Part shown: one piece after another, positions 22,805 to 29,037 of the stretch
Numbering within the stretch: the first letter of the stretch is position 1
How the letters are laid out: each line of letters starts with the position of its first letter
Virus record (IMG/VR): IMGVR_UViG_3300044613_001317
Span: 1 to 41,944 of that record
Length of the DNA: 41,944 nt
Origin: a virus
Reading direction: 5' to 3' (one strand)
Notes under the pieces: generated by a model
Database searches by the model: none
What the model was told of the DNA's origin: nothing
What the model saw: the letters and a program-made list of their open reading frames with translations, nothing else
Made by a program: the position numbers and the translations under genes

Positions 22805-22965
22805 TAAAATTCAAGCCATATGAGGATCGTGCATTTGATGCGTTCTATTCATGCAATGTATCTGAGTGTGAACTTGAAGCAGAAAAAATATACGGAACAG
22901 AGACATCGATTGTTGATGTTTGTTTAAATCATTATAAAGAATTATCAGAAAAAGGTTATCGATGA
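22801..22965 (+). CDS. Small zinc-binding protein
   Basis: 54 residues. CNVSEC followed 17 residues later by VDVCLNHYKEL gives a Cys-x4-Cys ... Cys-x2-His set, close in pattern to the protein at 29034-29159 (CFFC ... VCLGHL). Both neighbours overlap by ATGA, so the three genes 22253-23120 are coupled. Confidence 0.65.
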   Translation: MIKFKPYEDRAFDAFYSCNVSECELEAEKIYGTETSIVDVCLNHYKELSEKGYR

Positions 22966-23120
22966 AAGATGTTATCTTGTCAACACTAACAGGTTTTGGA
23001 TGTGGCGTAGTATTTGCCGCATTCAAATTACCAGTCCCAGCACCACCAGTTTTTGCGGGAGTCGCAGGAATTATTGGTCTATGGATTGGATTCACAGCAC
23101 TAACAAAAATAATATCCTAG
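22962..23120 (+). CDS. XapX/DUF1427-like membrane peptide
   Basis: 52 residues. FGCGVVFAAFKLPVPAPPVF followed by AGVAGIIGLWIGFTAL is the XapX pattern: two short membrane segments with a Pro-rich turn. The family is small and functionally uncharacterised. ATG overlaps the preceding stop. Confidence 0.75.
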   Translation: MKDVILSTLTGFGCGVVFAAFKLPVPAPPVFAGVAGIIGLWIGFTALTKIIS

Positions 23121-23130
23121 GAGGAAAATT

Positions 23131-23400
23131 ATGAATGAACAAATTAAAAGAGCACTAGCGTCATATGGAAGATCAGTTCTTGGAGCAGCAACAGCAATGT
23201 ATGCCTCTGGAGTGACAGATCCACAGACACTAGCATACTCACTACTTGGAGCACTTGTCCCCGTAGTATTGAGAGCAGCCAACCCTAATGACTTGGCATT
23301 TGGCAAGATGCCAGATGTTAAAGAGGTTGAGGTAGCACTAAAGACTGCTAAGGTAGTTAAGAAGGCACCAGCAAAGAAAACAGCAGTAAAAAAGAAGTAG
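23131..23400 (+). CDS. Small Ala-rich protein with Lys/Ala tail, unknown
   Basis: 89 residues with an excellent ribosome site (AGGAGG) 6 nt upstream, so it is probably abundant. The core is LASYGRSVLGAATAMYASGV followed by LLGALVPVVLRAANP, moderately hydrophobic, with a tail VVKKAPAKKTAVKKK like that of the endolysin. A holin-like or structural role is possible, but the family is not recognised. Confidence 0.75.
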   Translation: MNEQIKRALASYGRSVLGAATAMYASGVTDPQTLAYSLLGALVPVVLRAANPNDLAFGKMPDVKEVEVALKTAKVVKKAPAKKTAVKKK

Positions 23401-23406
23401 TATAAT
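23401..23406 (+). promoter_or_regulatory. -10 box for candidate RNA 1
   Basis: TATAAT abuts the stop codon of the preceding gene (TAG at 23398-23400). No start codon lies at the leaderless distance, so the product is likely non-coding. Confidence 0.6.
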
Positions 23407-23412
23407 AGATAC

Positions 23413-23533
23413 TATTCCGCTATGAGACTTTAAAAGGTTTTACAACGGATGTTCCCTTGATGGGAAAGTTAGCAGGAGTTGAATCTTCGTGGCTAATAGA
23501 CCTGAGCAGTCGTCTATAAACTGCTCATTTCTT
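23413..23533 (+). ncRNA. Candidate structured RNA 1 with terminator
   Basis: No reading frame fits this interval. Visible structure: TTCCC/GGGAA (23452-23456 with 23462-23466), TTAGC/GCTAA (23469-23473 with 23492-23496) and a terminal hairpin TGAGCAGT/ACTGCTCA (23503-23510 with 23520-23527) followed by TTTCTT as a terminator. It lies between a small gene and hsp20 and does not match a riboswitch class I know. It may be a stand-alone small RNA or a leader ending in a terminator ahead of hsp20, which has its own -10 box. Confidence 0.5.
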
Positions 23534-23537
23534 ATGC

Positions 23538-23543
23538 TATAAT
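23538..23543 (+). promoter_or_regulatory. -10 box for hsp20
   Basis: TATAAT just after the terminator of RNA 1. The leader to ATG 23601 is about 50 nt and contains a short CCCaaatGGG hairpin and the ribosome site GAAAGGGG. Confidence 0.55.
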
Positions 23544-23600
23544 ATTAATACCTGCCCAAATGGGGGGTAAATTAACTTATTCGCTTGAAAGGGGAATAAA

Positions 23601-24005
23601 ATGGTAAAAACAGCATTGGATCTTTTTAATGATCCATTTTTCAATACCTTCTCAAATCTACAGAAGGTAACAACAACAACAAACTATCCACCTTATAACC
23701 AAATCAAACTAAATGATACAGAGTATATTCTTTCATTTGCTTTGGCTGGATTTTCTAAGGATGATGTCTCAGTATCGCTAGACAATCGCAAACTTACAAT
23801 CAAGGGCGAAAAGCAGGATGCTGAGTTACCAGAGGGTGCAGAGTATCTACATAAGGGCATTGCTGCTCGTAAGTTTACTGATATCTTTACCCTTCCTGAG
23901 TTTGTTGAGGTGGTTGGGGCTGAGTTTAAGGATGGTATCTTAGATATCAAACTTGAGAAGCAGATCCCAGAAGACAAACTACCAAAAACAATCGCAATTA
24001 AGTAG
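23601..24005 (+). CDS. Hsp20/alpha-crystallin small heat shock protein
   Basis: 134 residues. After an N-terminal arm (LDLFNDPFFNTFSN) comes the alpha-crystallin domain: YILSFALAGFSKDDVSVSLD, KLTIKGEK, then the closing strands GAEFKDGILDIKLEK and PEDKLPKTIAIK. The usual C-terminal I-x-I is present as IAI. sHsps hold unfolding proteins; in phages they are thought to help virion assembly or keep the host proteome usable. Flanked on both sides by candidate RNAs. Confidence 0.92.
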   Translation: MVKTALDLFNDPFFNTFSNLQKVTTTTNYPPYNQIKLNDTEYILSFALAGFSKDDVSVSLDNRKLTIKGEKQDAELPEGAEYLHKGIAARKFTDIFTLPEFVEVVGAEFKDGILDIKLEKQIPEDKLPKTIAIK

Positions 24006-24011
24006 TACAAT
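24006..24011 (+). promoter_or_regulatory. -10 box for candidate RNA 2
   Basis: TACAAT directly follows the hsp20 stop; the context AGTAGTA-AAT is the same as before RNA 1 (positions 23396-23406 and 24001-24011). Confidence 0.55.
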
Positions 24012-24017
24012 ATAAAT

Positions 24018-24106
24018 GTCCCCACACAGGACCTTAGTGATGGATTAGTTACCCATTGGATAGAGACCGTGGCGCAAGTCAGGTGAATTGCCTGTGTGGG
24101 GCTTAA
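24018..24106 (+). ncRNA. Candidate structured RNA 2
   Basis: An 11-bp perfect closing stem, CCCCACACAGG (24020-24030) with CCTGTGTGGGG (24091-24101), encloses 60 nt with internal pairing such as ATGG/CCAT (24040-24043 with 24052-24055) and GAC/GTC. The -10 box would put the 5' end at about 24018, exactly before the stem. The 3' side runs CTTAATATTT. No reading frame is present. It resembles a compact independent RNA; I recognise no named family. Confidence 0.55.
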
Positions 24107-24116
24107 TATTTCACGG

Positions 24117-24122
24117 TATAAT
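24117..24122 (+). promoter_or_regulatory. Leaderless -10 box
   Basis: TATAAT ends 7 nt before ATG 24130. Confidence 0.6.
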
Positions 24123-24129
24123 ATAAGCA

Positions 24130-24402
24130 ATGACTGACAAAGAGTTAGACCATTATAACAAGCAAGAGTTTAAGAGGATGCTTGCCAAAATAAAGGAAGA
24201 TTCTGGCTGTGTAGACTGTGGTGTTGGTAACCATATAATTCTAGACTTTGATCATATAAGAGACAAGAAATATAATATATCTAGAATGATCCATGATGGT
24301 TTTTCATGGAAGGCTATCAAGAAAGAGATTGAAAAGTGTGAGGTGGTTTGTGCTAACTGCCACAGGATCAGGACACACAACAGGCTTAACGGTATGATAT
24401 AA
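24130..24402 (+). CDS. HNH endonuclease-like protein
   Basis: 90 residues. CVDCG and CANCH are two zinc-binding Cys pairs enclosing the HNH core: LDFDHIRDKKYNISRMIHDG, then EVVCANCHRIRTHNR. Small stand-alone HNH proteins in phages may be homing nucleases or packaging partners of terminase; the terminase is 20 kb away. Leaderless start. Confidence 0.82.
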   Translation: MTDKELDHYNKQEFKRMLAKIKEDSGCVDCGVGNHIILDFDHIRDKKYNISRMIHDGFSWKAIKKEIEKCEVVCANCHRIRTHNRLNGMI

Positions 24403-24403
24403 T
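24398..24403 (+). promoter_or_regulatory. Leaderless -10 box overlapping a stop codon
   Basis: TATAAT spans the HNH stop and ends 6 nt before ATG 24410. Confidence 0.6.
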
Positions 24404-24409
24404 TATATA

Positions 24410-24538
24410 ATGCCAAAGAAAAAAGCAACAGCGTTTAATCCTATTCAGATTAAAGATGGATGGATTGTTAGACTATACAAAGATGGTCGTATTAAATCTA
24501 AGATTGAACCCTACGAACCAAAGCATCCTAAAAAATAA
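24410..24538 (+). CDS. Tiny basic protein, unknown
   Basis: 42 residues, beginning MPKKKATAFNPIQIKDGWIV and ending EPKHPKK. Basic and likely beta-rich. The leaderless box fixes the start. It is the last gene of the left + strand block. Its stop and the stop of the convergent gene sit in a 16-nt AT palindrome (24533-24548). Confidence 0.6.
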   Translation: MPKKKATAFNPIQIKDGWIVRLYKDGRIKSKIEPYEPKHPKK

Positions 24539-24540
24539 AT

Positions 24541-24936
24541 TTATTTTGTAAGTTTGTATGAATAACGGAAACCAATTTTTCCTATATACTTTGACAATCC
24601 AGGATAGTATCCATCGAAAAACATTATGTATCTTGGGTGAGTAGAGCATATAAAAGCAAGTTTTTCAGCATTATTTTTATCTATAGTAAAAAACCAATCA
24701 TAAAAATGTTTTATTAAAGCATCAAAACCATTTTCTGCAAGTTTACTTTCTACTGGAACATTGTATTTAACTAACTCACCAAGCATTATTGTTAGATCAG
24801 TTGCTTCTTTAGCCATTACAGACCAATCATCTTTAGAATATGTAGATAGTCTTTCTTTGCATGCCACAACATTCTGACTGTCTGGCTCTCCCACCATCAA
24901 TTCTTTCCATAGATCCTTGCATGTTATTGTTTCCAT
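24541..24936 (-). CDS. TipAS-like ligand-binding domain protein without HTH
   Basis: 131 residues from ATG 24936, fixed by a leaderless box; a longer frame to 24996 would run into tRNA-Arg. ATDLTIMLGELVKYNVPVES, then LIKHFYDWFF, then LAFICSTHPRYIMFFDGYYPGLSKYI follow the TipAS pattern (helices ending D-P-R-F, Y-D, P-G-L-A). TipAS is the antibiotic-recognition part of the MerR-type regulator TipA. Here the DNA-binding half is missing, so the protein may sequester a ligand. Assignment is by eye. Confidence 0.55.
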   Translation of the reverse strand: METITCKDLWKELMVGEPDSQNVVACKERLSTYSKDDWSVMAKEATDLTIMLGELVKYNVPVESKLAENGFDALIKHFYDWFFTIDKNNAEKLAFICSTHPRYIMFFDGYYPGLSKYIGKIGFRYSYKLTK

Positions 24937-24942
24937 GCAGTA

Positions 24943-24948
24943 ATTATA
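24943..24948 (-). promoter_or_regulatory. Leaderless -10 box
   Basis: TATAAT on the - strand, 6 nt before ATG 24936; the last tRNA of the cluster ends only 16 nt further upstream. Confidence 0.6.
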
Positions 24949-24963
24949 CACCACAAATGATTT

Positions 24964-25038
24964 GTACCCCTGGCAAGAATCGAACTTGCGACGCATGGCT
25001 TAGAAGTCCATCGTTCTGTCCACTGAACTACAGAGGTA
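24964..25038 (-). tRNA. tRNA-Arg (TCT)
   Basis: Acceptor TACCTCT with AGGGGTA (one G-U), D arm GTTC/GAAC, anticodon loop CTTCTAA (anticodon TCT), T arm GCAAG/CTTGC with TTCGATT. The anticodon stem ATGGA/GCCAT has an A-G mismatch next to the loop. It would read AGA, a common Arg codon in these genes. CCA not encoded. Confidence 0.88.
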
Positions 25039-25041
25039 TTG

Positions 25042-25114
25042 TATCTCCAACGGAATTCGAATCCGTGTTGCTGCCGTGAAAGGGCAGAGTCCTAGGCCAC
25101 TAGACGATGAAGAC
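25042..25114 (-). tRNA. tRNA-Glu (TTC)
   Basis: Acceptor GTCTTCA with TGGAGAT (two wobble pairs), anticodon stem CTGCC/GGCAG with loop CTTTCAC (anticodon TTC), T stem ACGGA/TCCGT with TTCGAAT. Three nt upstream of tRNA-Arg, so they share a transcript. Confidence 0.92.
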
Positions 25115-25118
25115 AGAG

Positions 25119-25192
25119 TACACCAGGTAGGACTTGAACCTACGATAACCGAATTATGAGTTCGGGGCCTTAACCAACTTGGCTACTGGTGC
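25119..25192 (-). tRNA. tRNA-Met (CAT), elongator-type or Ile2
   Basis: Acceptor GCACCAG with CTGGTGT, D stem GCC/GGC, anticodon stem CCGAA/TTCGG with loop CTCATAA (anticodon CAT), T stem GTAGG/CCTAC with TTCAAGT. No run of three G-C pairs in the anticodon stem, so it is not an initiator. A CAT anticodon could also be modified to read ATA (Ile). Confidence 0.9.
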
Positions 25193-25198
25193 TAGACC

Positions 25199-25342
25199 TT
25201 ATTTAATTAGTAAGCCAAAAAATGTACCAAGCAAAAAACATAGGATTCCGAAAGTCGAATAGTAATATGTTTTCATATGTTGATTAATAATGTAACGCTT
25301 TAGTTCTTTTGATATGTTATTTAATTCATCTTGATCTACCAA
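25199..25342 (-). CDS. Tiny single-span membrane protein
   Basis: 47 residues. TTG start with AGGAG 8 nt upstream. A charged N-terminal half (QDELNNISKELKRYI) is followed by one membrane segment (STFGILCFLLGTFFGLLI). It lies 11 nt after the gene at 25354-25521. Confidence 0.5.
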   Translation of the reverse strand: MVDQDELNNISKELKRYIINQHMKTYYYSTFGILCFLLGTFFGLLIK

Positions 25343-25353
25343 TTATATATCTC

Positions 25354-25521
25354 CTAAATATTTTGAGATGCTTGGAACATAGACTGACCAATAATTTCTG
25401 ATCTCAGAGCAGCCTGTTGTCTTTCAAATTTAGATAAGTGTGGCTTGGCCTGAACTCTTTTTTTATTTTTGTTTGCTCTTTTAATCTTATGCTGAGAAAC
25501 TTTATTGTTTGATTTTTTCAT
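25354..25521 (-). CDS. Small basic protein
   Basis: 55 residues. The first 30 are very basic (KIKRANKNKKRVQAKPH), the rest is a Gln-rich helix. Likely nucleic-acid binding by charge alone. Confidence 0.5.
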   Translation of the reverse strand: MKKSNNKVSQHKIKRANKNKKRVQAKPHLSKFERQQAALRSEIIGQSMFQASQNI

Positions 25522-25525
25522 TAGA

Positions 25526-25654
25526 TCACTGGCTTTCTGCTACTTTGTCACAAGGACAAATTATGGACTCTGGGAGTTCGTGAACCTTGGTTACAATAGT
25601 AATCATGGTTTCACACTCAACACACTTATATACTTTCTTAATTCGTTTGCTCAT
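25526..25654 (-). CDS. Small zinc-ribbon protein
   Basis: 42 residues with CVEC and CPC pairs (KVYKCVECETMITIV, ESIICPCDK). Start fixed by a leaderless box. Confidence 0.6.
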   Translation of the reverse strand: MSKRIKKVYKCVECETMITIVTKVHELPESIICPCDKVAESQ

Positions 25655-25660
25655 AAACTA

Positions 25661-25666
25661 ATCATA
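25661..25666 (-). promoter_or_regulatory. Leaderless -10 box
   Basis: TATGAT on the - strand, 6 nt before ATG 25654. Confidence 0.55.
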
Positions 25667-25685
25667 CCATACTGAGGTATGTGTG

Positions 25686-26153
25686 TCAAGATTTGTTTCC
25701 ATCCCAAGTCCCAATCTTTGTGGTAGGGATTCCGTGCTCTTCCCAAAGCCTAATAACATTTGGATTGTCATCTACGGCATGAAGAATATTCCAATGTTTC
25801 TTAATCTGAGTTAAGATATCTTTTTTTACTTCATAGTCTGGCCTATTGTCATCATCTTTACGCATGTACAGTGCGTGATGGCCGATGTCGTTTTTAGCAA
25901 GCCAGCGAGAGGTTAGTCCACGCCAATTTTCTTTTCTTGATGTGACAATTATAATGTGTCTTTGATCAAAGAATGCCTCATTAAGCATTTGAACTACTTC
26001 AAAGTTTGGCAGGGCATCGATAGAAGCCTCATGAAAGGCATCGTAATCCCTATTAGGACCACGAACAAGGTGAAGGTATGGATCTACATTGGCTAAGGTG
26101 CCATCTACATCAAAGATGACTCCTGGGGTTACAGGACTAGTTCTGATCAACAT
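25686..26153 (-). CDS. HAD phosphatase, polynucleotide 3'-phosphatase-like
   Basis: 155 residues. HAD motif I is FDVDGTLA, motif II lies in IIIVTSRKENWRGLTSRWL (Ser/Thr after strand two), and VKKDILTQIKK followed by AVDDNPNVIRLWEEHGI gives motifs III and IV. The spacing resembles the 3'-phosphatase half of T4 polynucleotide kinase, which repairs cleaved RNA or DNA ends. The kinase half is absent. Confidence 0.82.
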   Translation of the reverse strand: MLIRTSPVTPGVIFDVDGTLANVDPYLHLVRGPNRDYDAFHEASIDALPNFEVVQMLNEAFFDQRHIIIVTSRKENWRGLTSRWLAKNDIGHHALYMRKDDDNRPDYEVKKDILTQIKKHWNILHAVDDNPNVIRLWEEHGIPTTKIGTWDGNKS

Positions 26154-26226
26154 GATATGTCATAACAAAGTAGCATACGGCATAGCCCACTAGGAATGCT
26201 GGAATTAAAAAGAAAATGCTAATCAT
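26137..26226 (-). CDS. Tiny membrane peptide (tentative)
   Basis: 29 residues, MISIFFLIPAFLVGYAVCYF then a short polar tail. Overlaps the upstream gene by ATGA and the downstream one by 17 nt, which supports translation, but the short length keeps confidence low. Confidence 0.4.
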   Translation of the reverse strand: MISIFFLIPAFLVGYAVCYFVMTYHVDQN

Positions 26227-26396
26227 TCAAAGTCCACCTGTGTTTCAAAAATTTTAGTCATATAGTTATCCTCTCCTCTTGCAATTTTTGCAGCAGCAAT
26301 ACGCATACCTAAAGCATTTGTAACTGAAGAGTCAATTGGCAACGATTCTATTTCCCTTGCTATCTCTTCTCGTAATGTCATTTCATCTATACTCAT
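26223..26396 (-). CDS. Small helical protein, unknown
   Basis: 57 residues, acidic N-terminus (MSIDEMTLREEIAREIESL). Leaderless start at ATG 26396. No family recognised. Confidence 0.55.
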   Translation of the reverse strand: MSIDEMTLREEIAREIESLPIDSSVTNALGMRIAAAKIARGEDNYMTKIFETQVDFE

Positions 26397-26402
26397 ACTT
26401 CA

Positions 26403-26408
26403 ATTATA
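26403..26408 (-). promoter_or_regulatory. Leaderless -10 box
   Basis: TATAAT on the - strand, 6 nt before ATG 26396; divergent from the + strand box at 26441. Confidence 0.6.
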
Positions 26409-26440
26409 CCCTACTTGGCAGGGTATGTCAAAACAAGTGA

Positions 26441-26446
26441 TATAAT
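26441..26446 (+). promoter_or_regulatory. Leaderless -10 box
   Basis: TATAAT ends 6 nt before ATG 26453. Confidence 0.6.
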
Positions 26447-26452
26447 AATCTT

Positions 26453-26698
26453 ATGACAACACCACCAAACTATCAAGGACTATATAACAATGGAGCACTT
26501 TATGCCATTGGAGACACAGTTATTACTGATGGAGATCCATACGGTATTGACGGAGCGTACTTCATTCGAATTAGCAACCCTGGTAATCCAGGATATCCAC
26601 CTGCAGTGGGTGGAGGAAGTAACGATAACTGGGCACCGTATGGTGTCAAGTCAGTAACTGGATCTGGATCTGTGACAGGATCAGGCGCAATAGCCTAA
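26453..26698 (+). CDS. Small Gly/Asn-rich protein, carbohydrate-binding-like
   Basis: 81 residues. NYQGLYNNGALYAIGDTVI followed by DGAYFIRISNPGNPGYPPA and NDNWAPYG resembles the short beta domains (Y-x2-GD-x-V ... Y ... W) of carbohydrate-binding module 5/12-like folds. It ends in a Ser/Gly repeat (TGSGSVTGSGAIA). An isolated + strand gene inside the - strand block, with its own leaderless promoter. Possibly a virion or surface component; assignment is tentative. Confidence 0.6.
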   Translation: MTTPPNYQGLYNNGALYAIGDTVITDGDPYGIDGAYFIRISNPGNPGYPPAVGGGSNDNWAPYGVKSVTGSGSVTGSGAIA

Positions 26699-26949
26699 TC
26701 TTTATCCCAGTAGGCTTTACCAAACTCATCAAGGTCATCCCAGCCTGAATCAGACATGTCAATCTTCATTTTTTCTAAACTTTTCTTCCACGCATCCATA
26801 TCAATCATATAGTATGTTCCCCACCATTCGTAGGGTTTATTAAGATATTTCCACATAAAAGCATGGTACTTATATCTCCACCCATACTCTTCGTCTTCGT
26901 CCATATTCACACACTTAACAATATGGTTACCAGCAAACTCTCCACACAT
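26695..26949 (-). CDS. Unknown acidic aromatic protein
   Basis: 84 residues from ATG 26949, which has GGATAGG just upstream. The frame is open to 27063, but the upper part would overlap the gene at 26978-27106. The protein is rich in Trp, Tyr and acidic residues (YGWRYKYHAFMWKYLNKPYE) with two cysteines. It converges on the + strand gene, sharing 4 nt. The start is uncertain. Confidence 0.55.
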   Translation of the reverse strand: MCGEFAGNHIVKCVNMDEDEEYGWRYKYHAFMWKYLNKPYEWWGTYYMIDMDAWKKSLEKMKIDMSDSGWDDLDEFGKAYWDKD

Positions 26950-26977
26950 ATTGCCTATCCATCGTAATGGCAGTATC

Positions 26978-27106
26978 TTAGTTCTTTGTGTCTTCGTTGA
27001 ATGATTTATCATCTTTAGGTACCCAGACTTTCTTTCCATCTTTCCATACAGGCCAATAGCCAAGACTACGCCAGTCCATGGTCATTATCTTAGGATCTTT
27101 TGGCAT
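26978..27106 (-). CDS. Small protein, unknown
   Basis: 42 residues beginning MPKDPKIMTMDWRSLGYWPV and continuing WKDGKKVWVPKDD. Overlaps the upstream gene by 17 nt. Three in-frame ATGs are close together; I take the first. Confidence 0.5.
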   Translation of the reverse strand: MPKDPKIMTMDWRSLGYWPVWKDGKKVWVPKDDKSFNEDTKN

Positions 27107-27206
27107 TGACACACCAAATCTTTCCATCACTCATTGTTTGATGGGCATTCCAGAACCAATCGGATTCTTTGCTTAGGCTACATACTTCACATTGATCAAC
27201 ATTCAT
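27090..27206 (-). CDS. Small Cys-containing protein
   Basis: 38 residues beginning MNVDQCEVCSLSKESDWFWN, with a Cys pair C-x2-C and a later Cys (IWCVNAK), possibly a partial zinc site. Leaderless start at ATG 27206, which lies 4 nt inside the end of the SGNH gene. Confidence 0.5.
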   Translation of the reverse strand: MNVDQCEVCSLSKESDWFWNAHQTMSDGKIWCVNAKRS

Positions 27207-28228
27207 ATCTTAATTATATCAGTCGGTGTTCTATGTGTCAAATTATAAAATAGATCTGCAACATGATGTTGAAAATGAATTCCTGGATGAGCATAGCCAG
27301 TTGTCTTTTTGCTATCAATGATTGAGTAATCAGATCCAACTGACCAACAGAAATTATCCTTAAACTCAGAGTTGTGATCTGACTTACAAATATCTTGCAC
27401 AAAAGTATTGCAAGGCTTAATTGATTTGGCAGGAAAGAATGATGTGAAGTTTTTTAATTTAAAATCTTTAATATTTAAAAGTTCTTCCATAAGCAAGTTA
27501 GTATTTATGTCCCAGGTTGTCCAATATAGTTTTATGCCACTTGTCAAGCAGAATGATTCTAGTATGTAAATAGAGTTTATAGAATTTAAAATTAGTTGGT
27601 GTGGGGAAGTTGCGTCTTCTACATATTTTTTATCTTTTACTTCCATCAATAAAGAACTTTTATACTCATCAATTTTTGGATTGCAGTAGGTCAATTCTAA
27701 ATGATCCCAATCAGGAAAGTTTTTATCATTTTTTGATTTGTAAAATTCCTTATCAATAACAACTACACTTCTAAAAAAGTCTGGAAACAAACAAAAGATT
27801 TCTTTTGGCATTTTGTTATTTAGGGAATACTGAATAATATTATTACAAATACTTTCTACAGATGCTCCAGGACTGCCCAAATTAACAATGCTTTTATTAA
27901 TCCTATTACCTAAAAAGTTTGTCCATCTAGCAGGTTCTGGAACTCCAACTCCAAAAGTTATAGAGCAACCAGATGCAATAACATCTGAATTGTCATCAAT
28001 TTCTCCACGACAACCAAAACGATTAATCTCGTATGTATTGTGCTCATCAACTGTTCCAACAAAAGGATCTTTTTGGTTCCACTCTTTAAAGAAAGTATCT
28101 TTAGCATATGGTTTAAAGTAGCCAAACTCGCTGGTGTTGGTGAAGTTTTTTATTAGATAGTCTTTTTCTTTATCACTTTTTTGATCAAACTTATAAAAAC
28201 TTAAAATGTCTCTTGTCAGAAAAGTCAT
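27203..28228 (-). CDS. SGNH-type hydrolase (esterase-like)
   Basis: 341 residues. Block I is DVIASGCSITFGVGV with Ser89 as likely nucleophile, block II IVNLGSPGASVES, and block V near the C-terminus TGYAHPGIHFQHHVADLF with the catalytic His. The N-terminal 80 residues are an extra region (KPYAKDTFFKEW, YEINRFGCRG). SGNH enzymes remove or transfer acyl groups on carbohydrates, so it could trim or modify a surface glycan together with the neighbouring sulfotransferases. The start overlaps the preceding stop as ATGA. Confidence 0.75.
   Translation of the reverse strand: MTFLTRDILSFYKFDQKSDKEKDYLIKNFTNTSEFGYFKPYAKDTFFKEWNQKDPFVGTVDEHNTYEINRFGCRGEIDDNSDVIASGCSITFGVGVPEPARWTNFLGNRINKSIVNLGSPGASVESICNNIIQYSLNNKMPKEIFCLFPDFFRSVVVIDKEFYKSKNDKNFPDWDHLELTYCNPKIDEYKSSLLMEVKDKKYVEDATSPHQLILNSINSIYILESFCLTSGIKLYWTTWDINTNLLMEELLNIKDFKLKNFTSFFPAKSIKPCNTFVQDICKSDHNSEFKDNFCWSVGSDYSIIDSKKTTGYAHPGIHFQHHVADLFYNLTHRTPTDIIKI
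27213..27218 (-). promoter_or_regulatory. Leaderless -10 box inside the SGNH gene
   Basis: TATAAT on the - strand, 6 nt before ATG 27206, embedded in the last codons of the upstream gene. Confidence 0.6.
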
Positions 28229-28455
28229 TCTTCTCTTCTCCAGTGTATGTATGACTTTATATATACAAGTCCATACGCTACTGCACTAACAATAAATCCA
28301 TACTGCTTAGTTACTAGACCATAAACAGTCCATAATGTTTCATTAAATAATAAAACAAACCAGCCCCAAATTGTTTTTCTTCCAACAAAATAAATTCCAG
28401 ACACGCCGATAATAGCAAGCACCCAGTGGGCATAGTCGTTAATCCATTGTTCCAT
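28225..28455 (-). CDS. Small multi-span membrane protein
   Basis: 76 residues with three hydrophobic segments (WVLAIIGVSGIYFVG, IWGWFVLLFNETLWTVYGLV, YGFIVSAVAYGLVYIKSYI). Loosely similar to the C-terminal helices of PnuC-type nicotinamide riboside transporters, but much too short. Leaderless start. Confidence 0.65.
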   Translation of the reverse strand: MEQWINDYAHWVLAIIGVSGIYFVGRKTIWGWFVLLFNETLWTVYGLVTKQYGFIVSAVAYGLVYIKSYIHWRREE

Positions 28456-28461
28456 ATATAC

Positions 28462-28467
28462 AGTATA
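28462..28467 (-). promoter_or_regulatory. Leaderless -10 box
   Basis: TATACT on the - strand, 6 nt before ATG 28455. Confidence 0.6.
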
Positions 28468-28494
28468 CCCTAAAGTAATAGTTTAGTCAAATCT

Positions 28495-29037
28495 TTATAT
28501 TATTATCTTTTTTTCTAAAAGTTTGTTGTAATAATAATAGCACAAACCAATATTTAGATCATCTGACAAATCTTTATTGTAGTCTGGCAAATCTTTGCTT
28601 GACTCAACAAAAAAGGGATCTGGCTGTCCGTAATCTCCATCAAAAAGATGATGCTCATCTTCCTTAATATCTAATAGTTCTATTAACTTTTTAATTGTAG
28701 TGTCTGGGTATTTAACAAGATCATTAAAGTCTATAACATAGTCTGCATGCTCATATAAAAAACTATAAAGAAGTATGTATTCTGATACAATTTGATTAAC
28801 TCTTTGCCATGTAACCTCATAAACACCACGATGTTCCGCTGCAATATATGAGGCAATGCTGTCTCTAGGATCTCTTGCTATGGTAATTATTACCCTTTGC
28901 TTATTGTGATCCTTATCAAATGCCCAATTAATTGTATGAGTTTTTTCAATACGGAATCCTGACTCTTTTTCAAAAAGTCTATCAAAATAGTGGGATCCGC
29001 TTCTTGGGTATGTGCTTAAATGCGGTTTGTATTTCAC
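28495..29037 (-). CDS. Sulfotransferase
   Basis: 180 residues from GTG 29037, chosen because it overlaps the upstream stop as GTGA; GTG 29070 is an alternative. The PAPS loop is LSTYPRSGSHYFDRL at the N-terminus and the 3'-phosphate motif is VIITIARDPRDSIASYIA. A short member of the family, lacking the longer C-terminal lid. Coupled to a tiny zinc protein. Confidence 0.8.
   Translation of the reverse strand: MKYKPHLSTYPRSGSHYFDRLFEKESGFRIEKTHTINWAFDKDHNKQRVIITIARDPRDSIASYIAAEHRGVYEVTWQRVNQIVSEYILLYSFLYEHADYVIDFNDLVKYPDTTIKKLIELLDIKEDEHHLFDGDYGQPDPFFVESSKDLPDYNKDLSDDLNIGLCYYYYNKLLEKKIII

Noticed and set aside
23397-24106. Candidate RNAs as known riboswitches or tRNA-like elements
   Set aside because: I compared the conserved cores I remember (glutamine, c-di-GMP, SAH, fluoride) and saw no match; no cloverleaf with a plausible anticodon.
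24861-25079. + strand open frame across the tRNA cluster
   Set aside because: It runs antisense through tRNA-Arg and into tRNA-Glu, which are well supported.
28225-28455. PnuC transporter
   Set aside because: Only a loose resemblance in the last helices; at 76 residues it lacks most of the transporter core.
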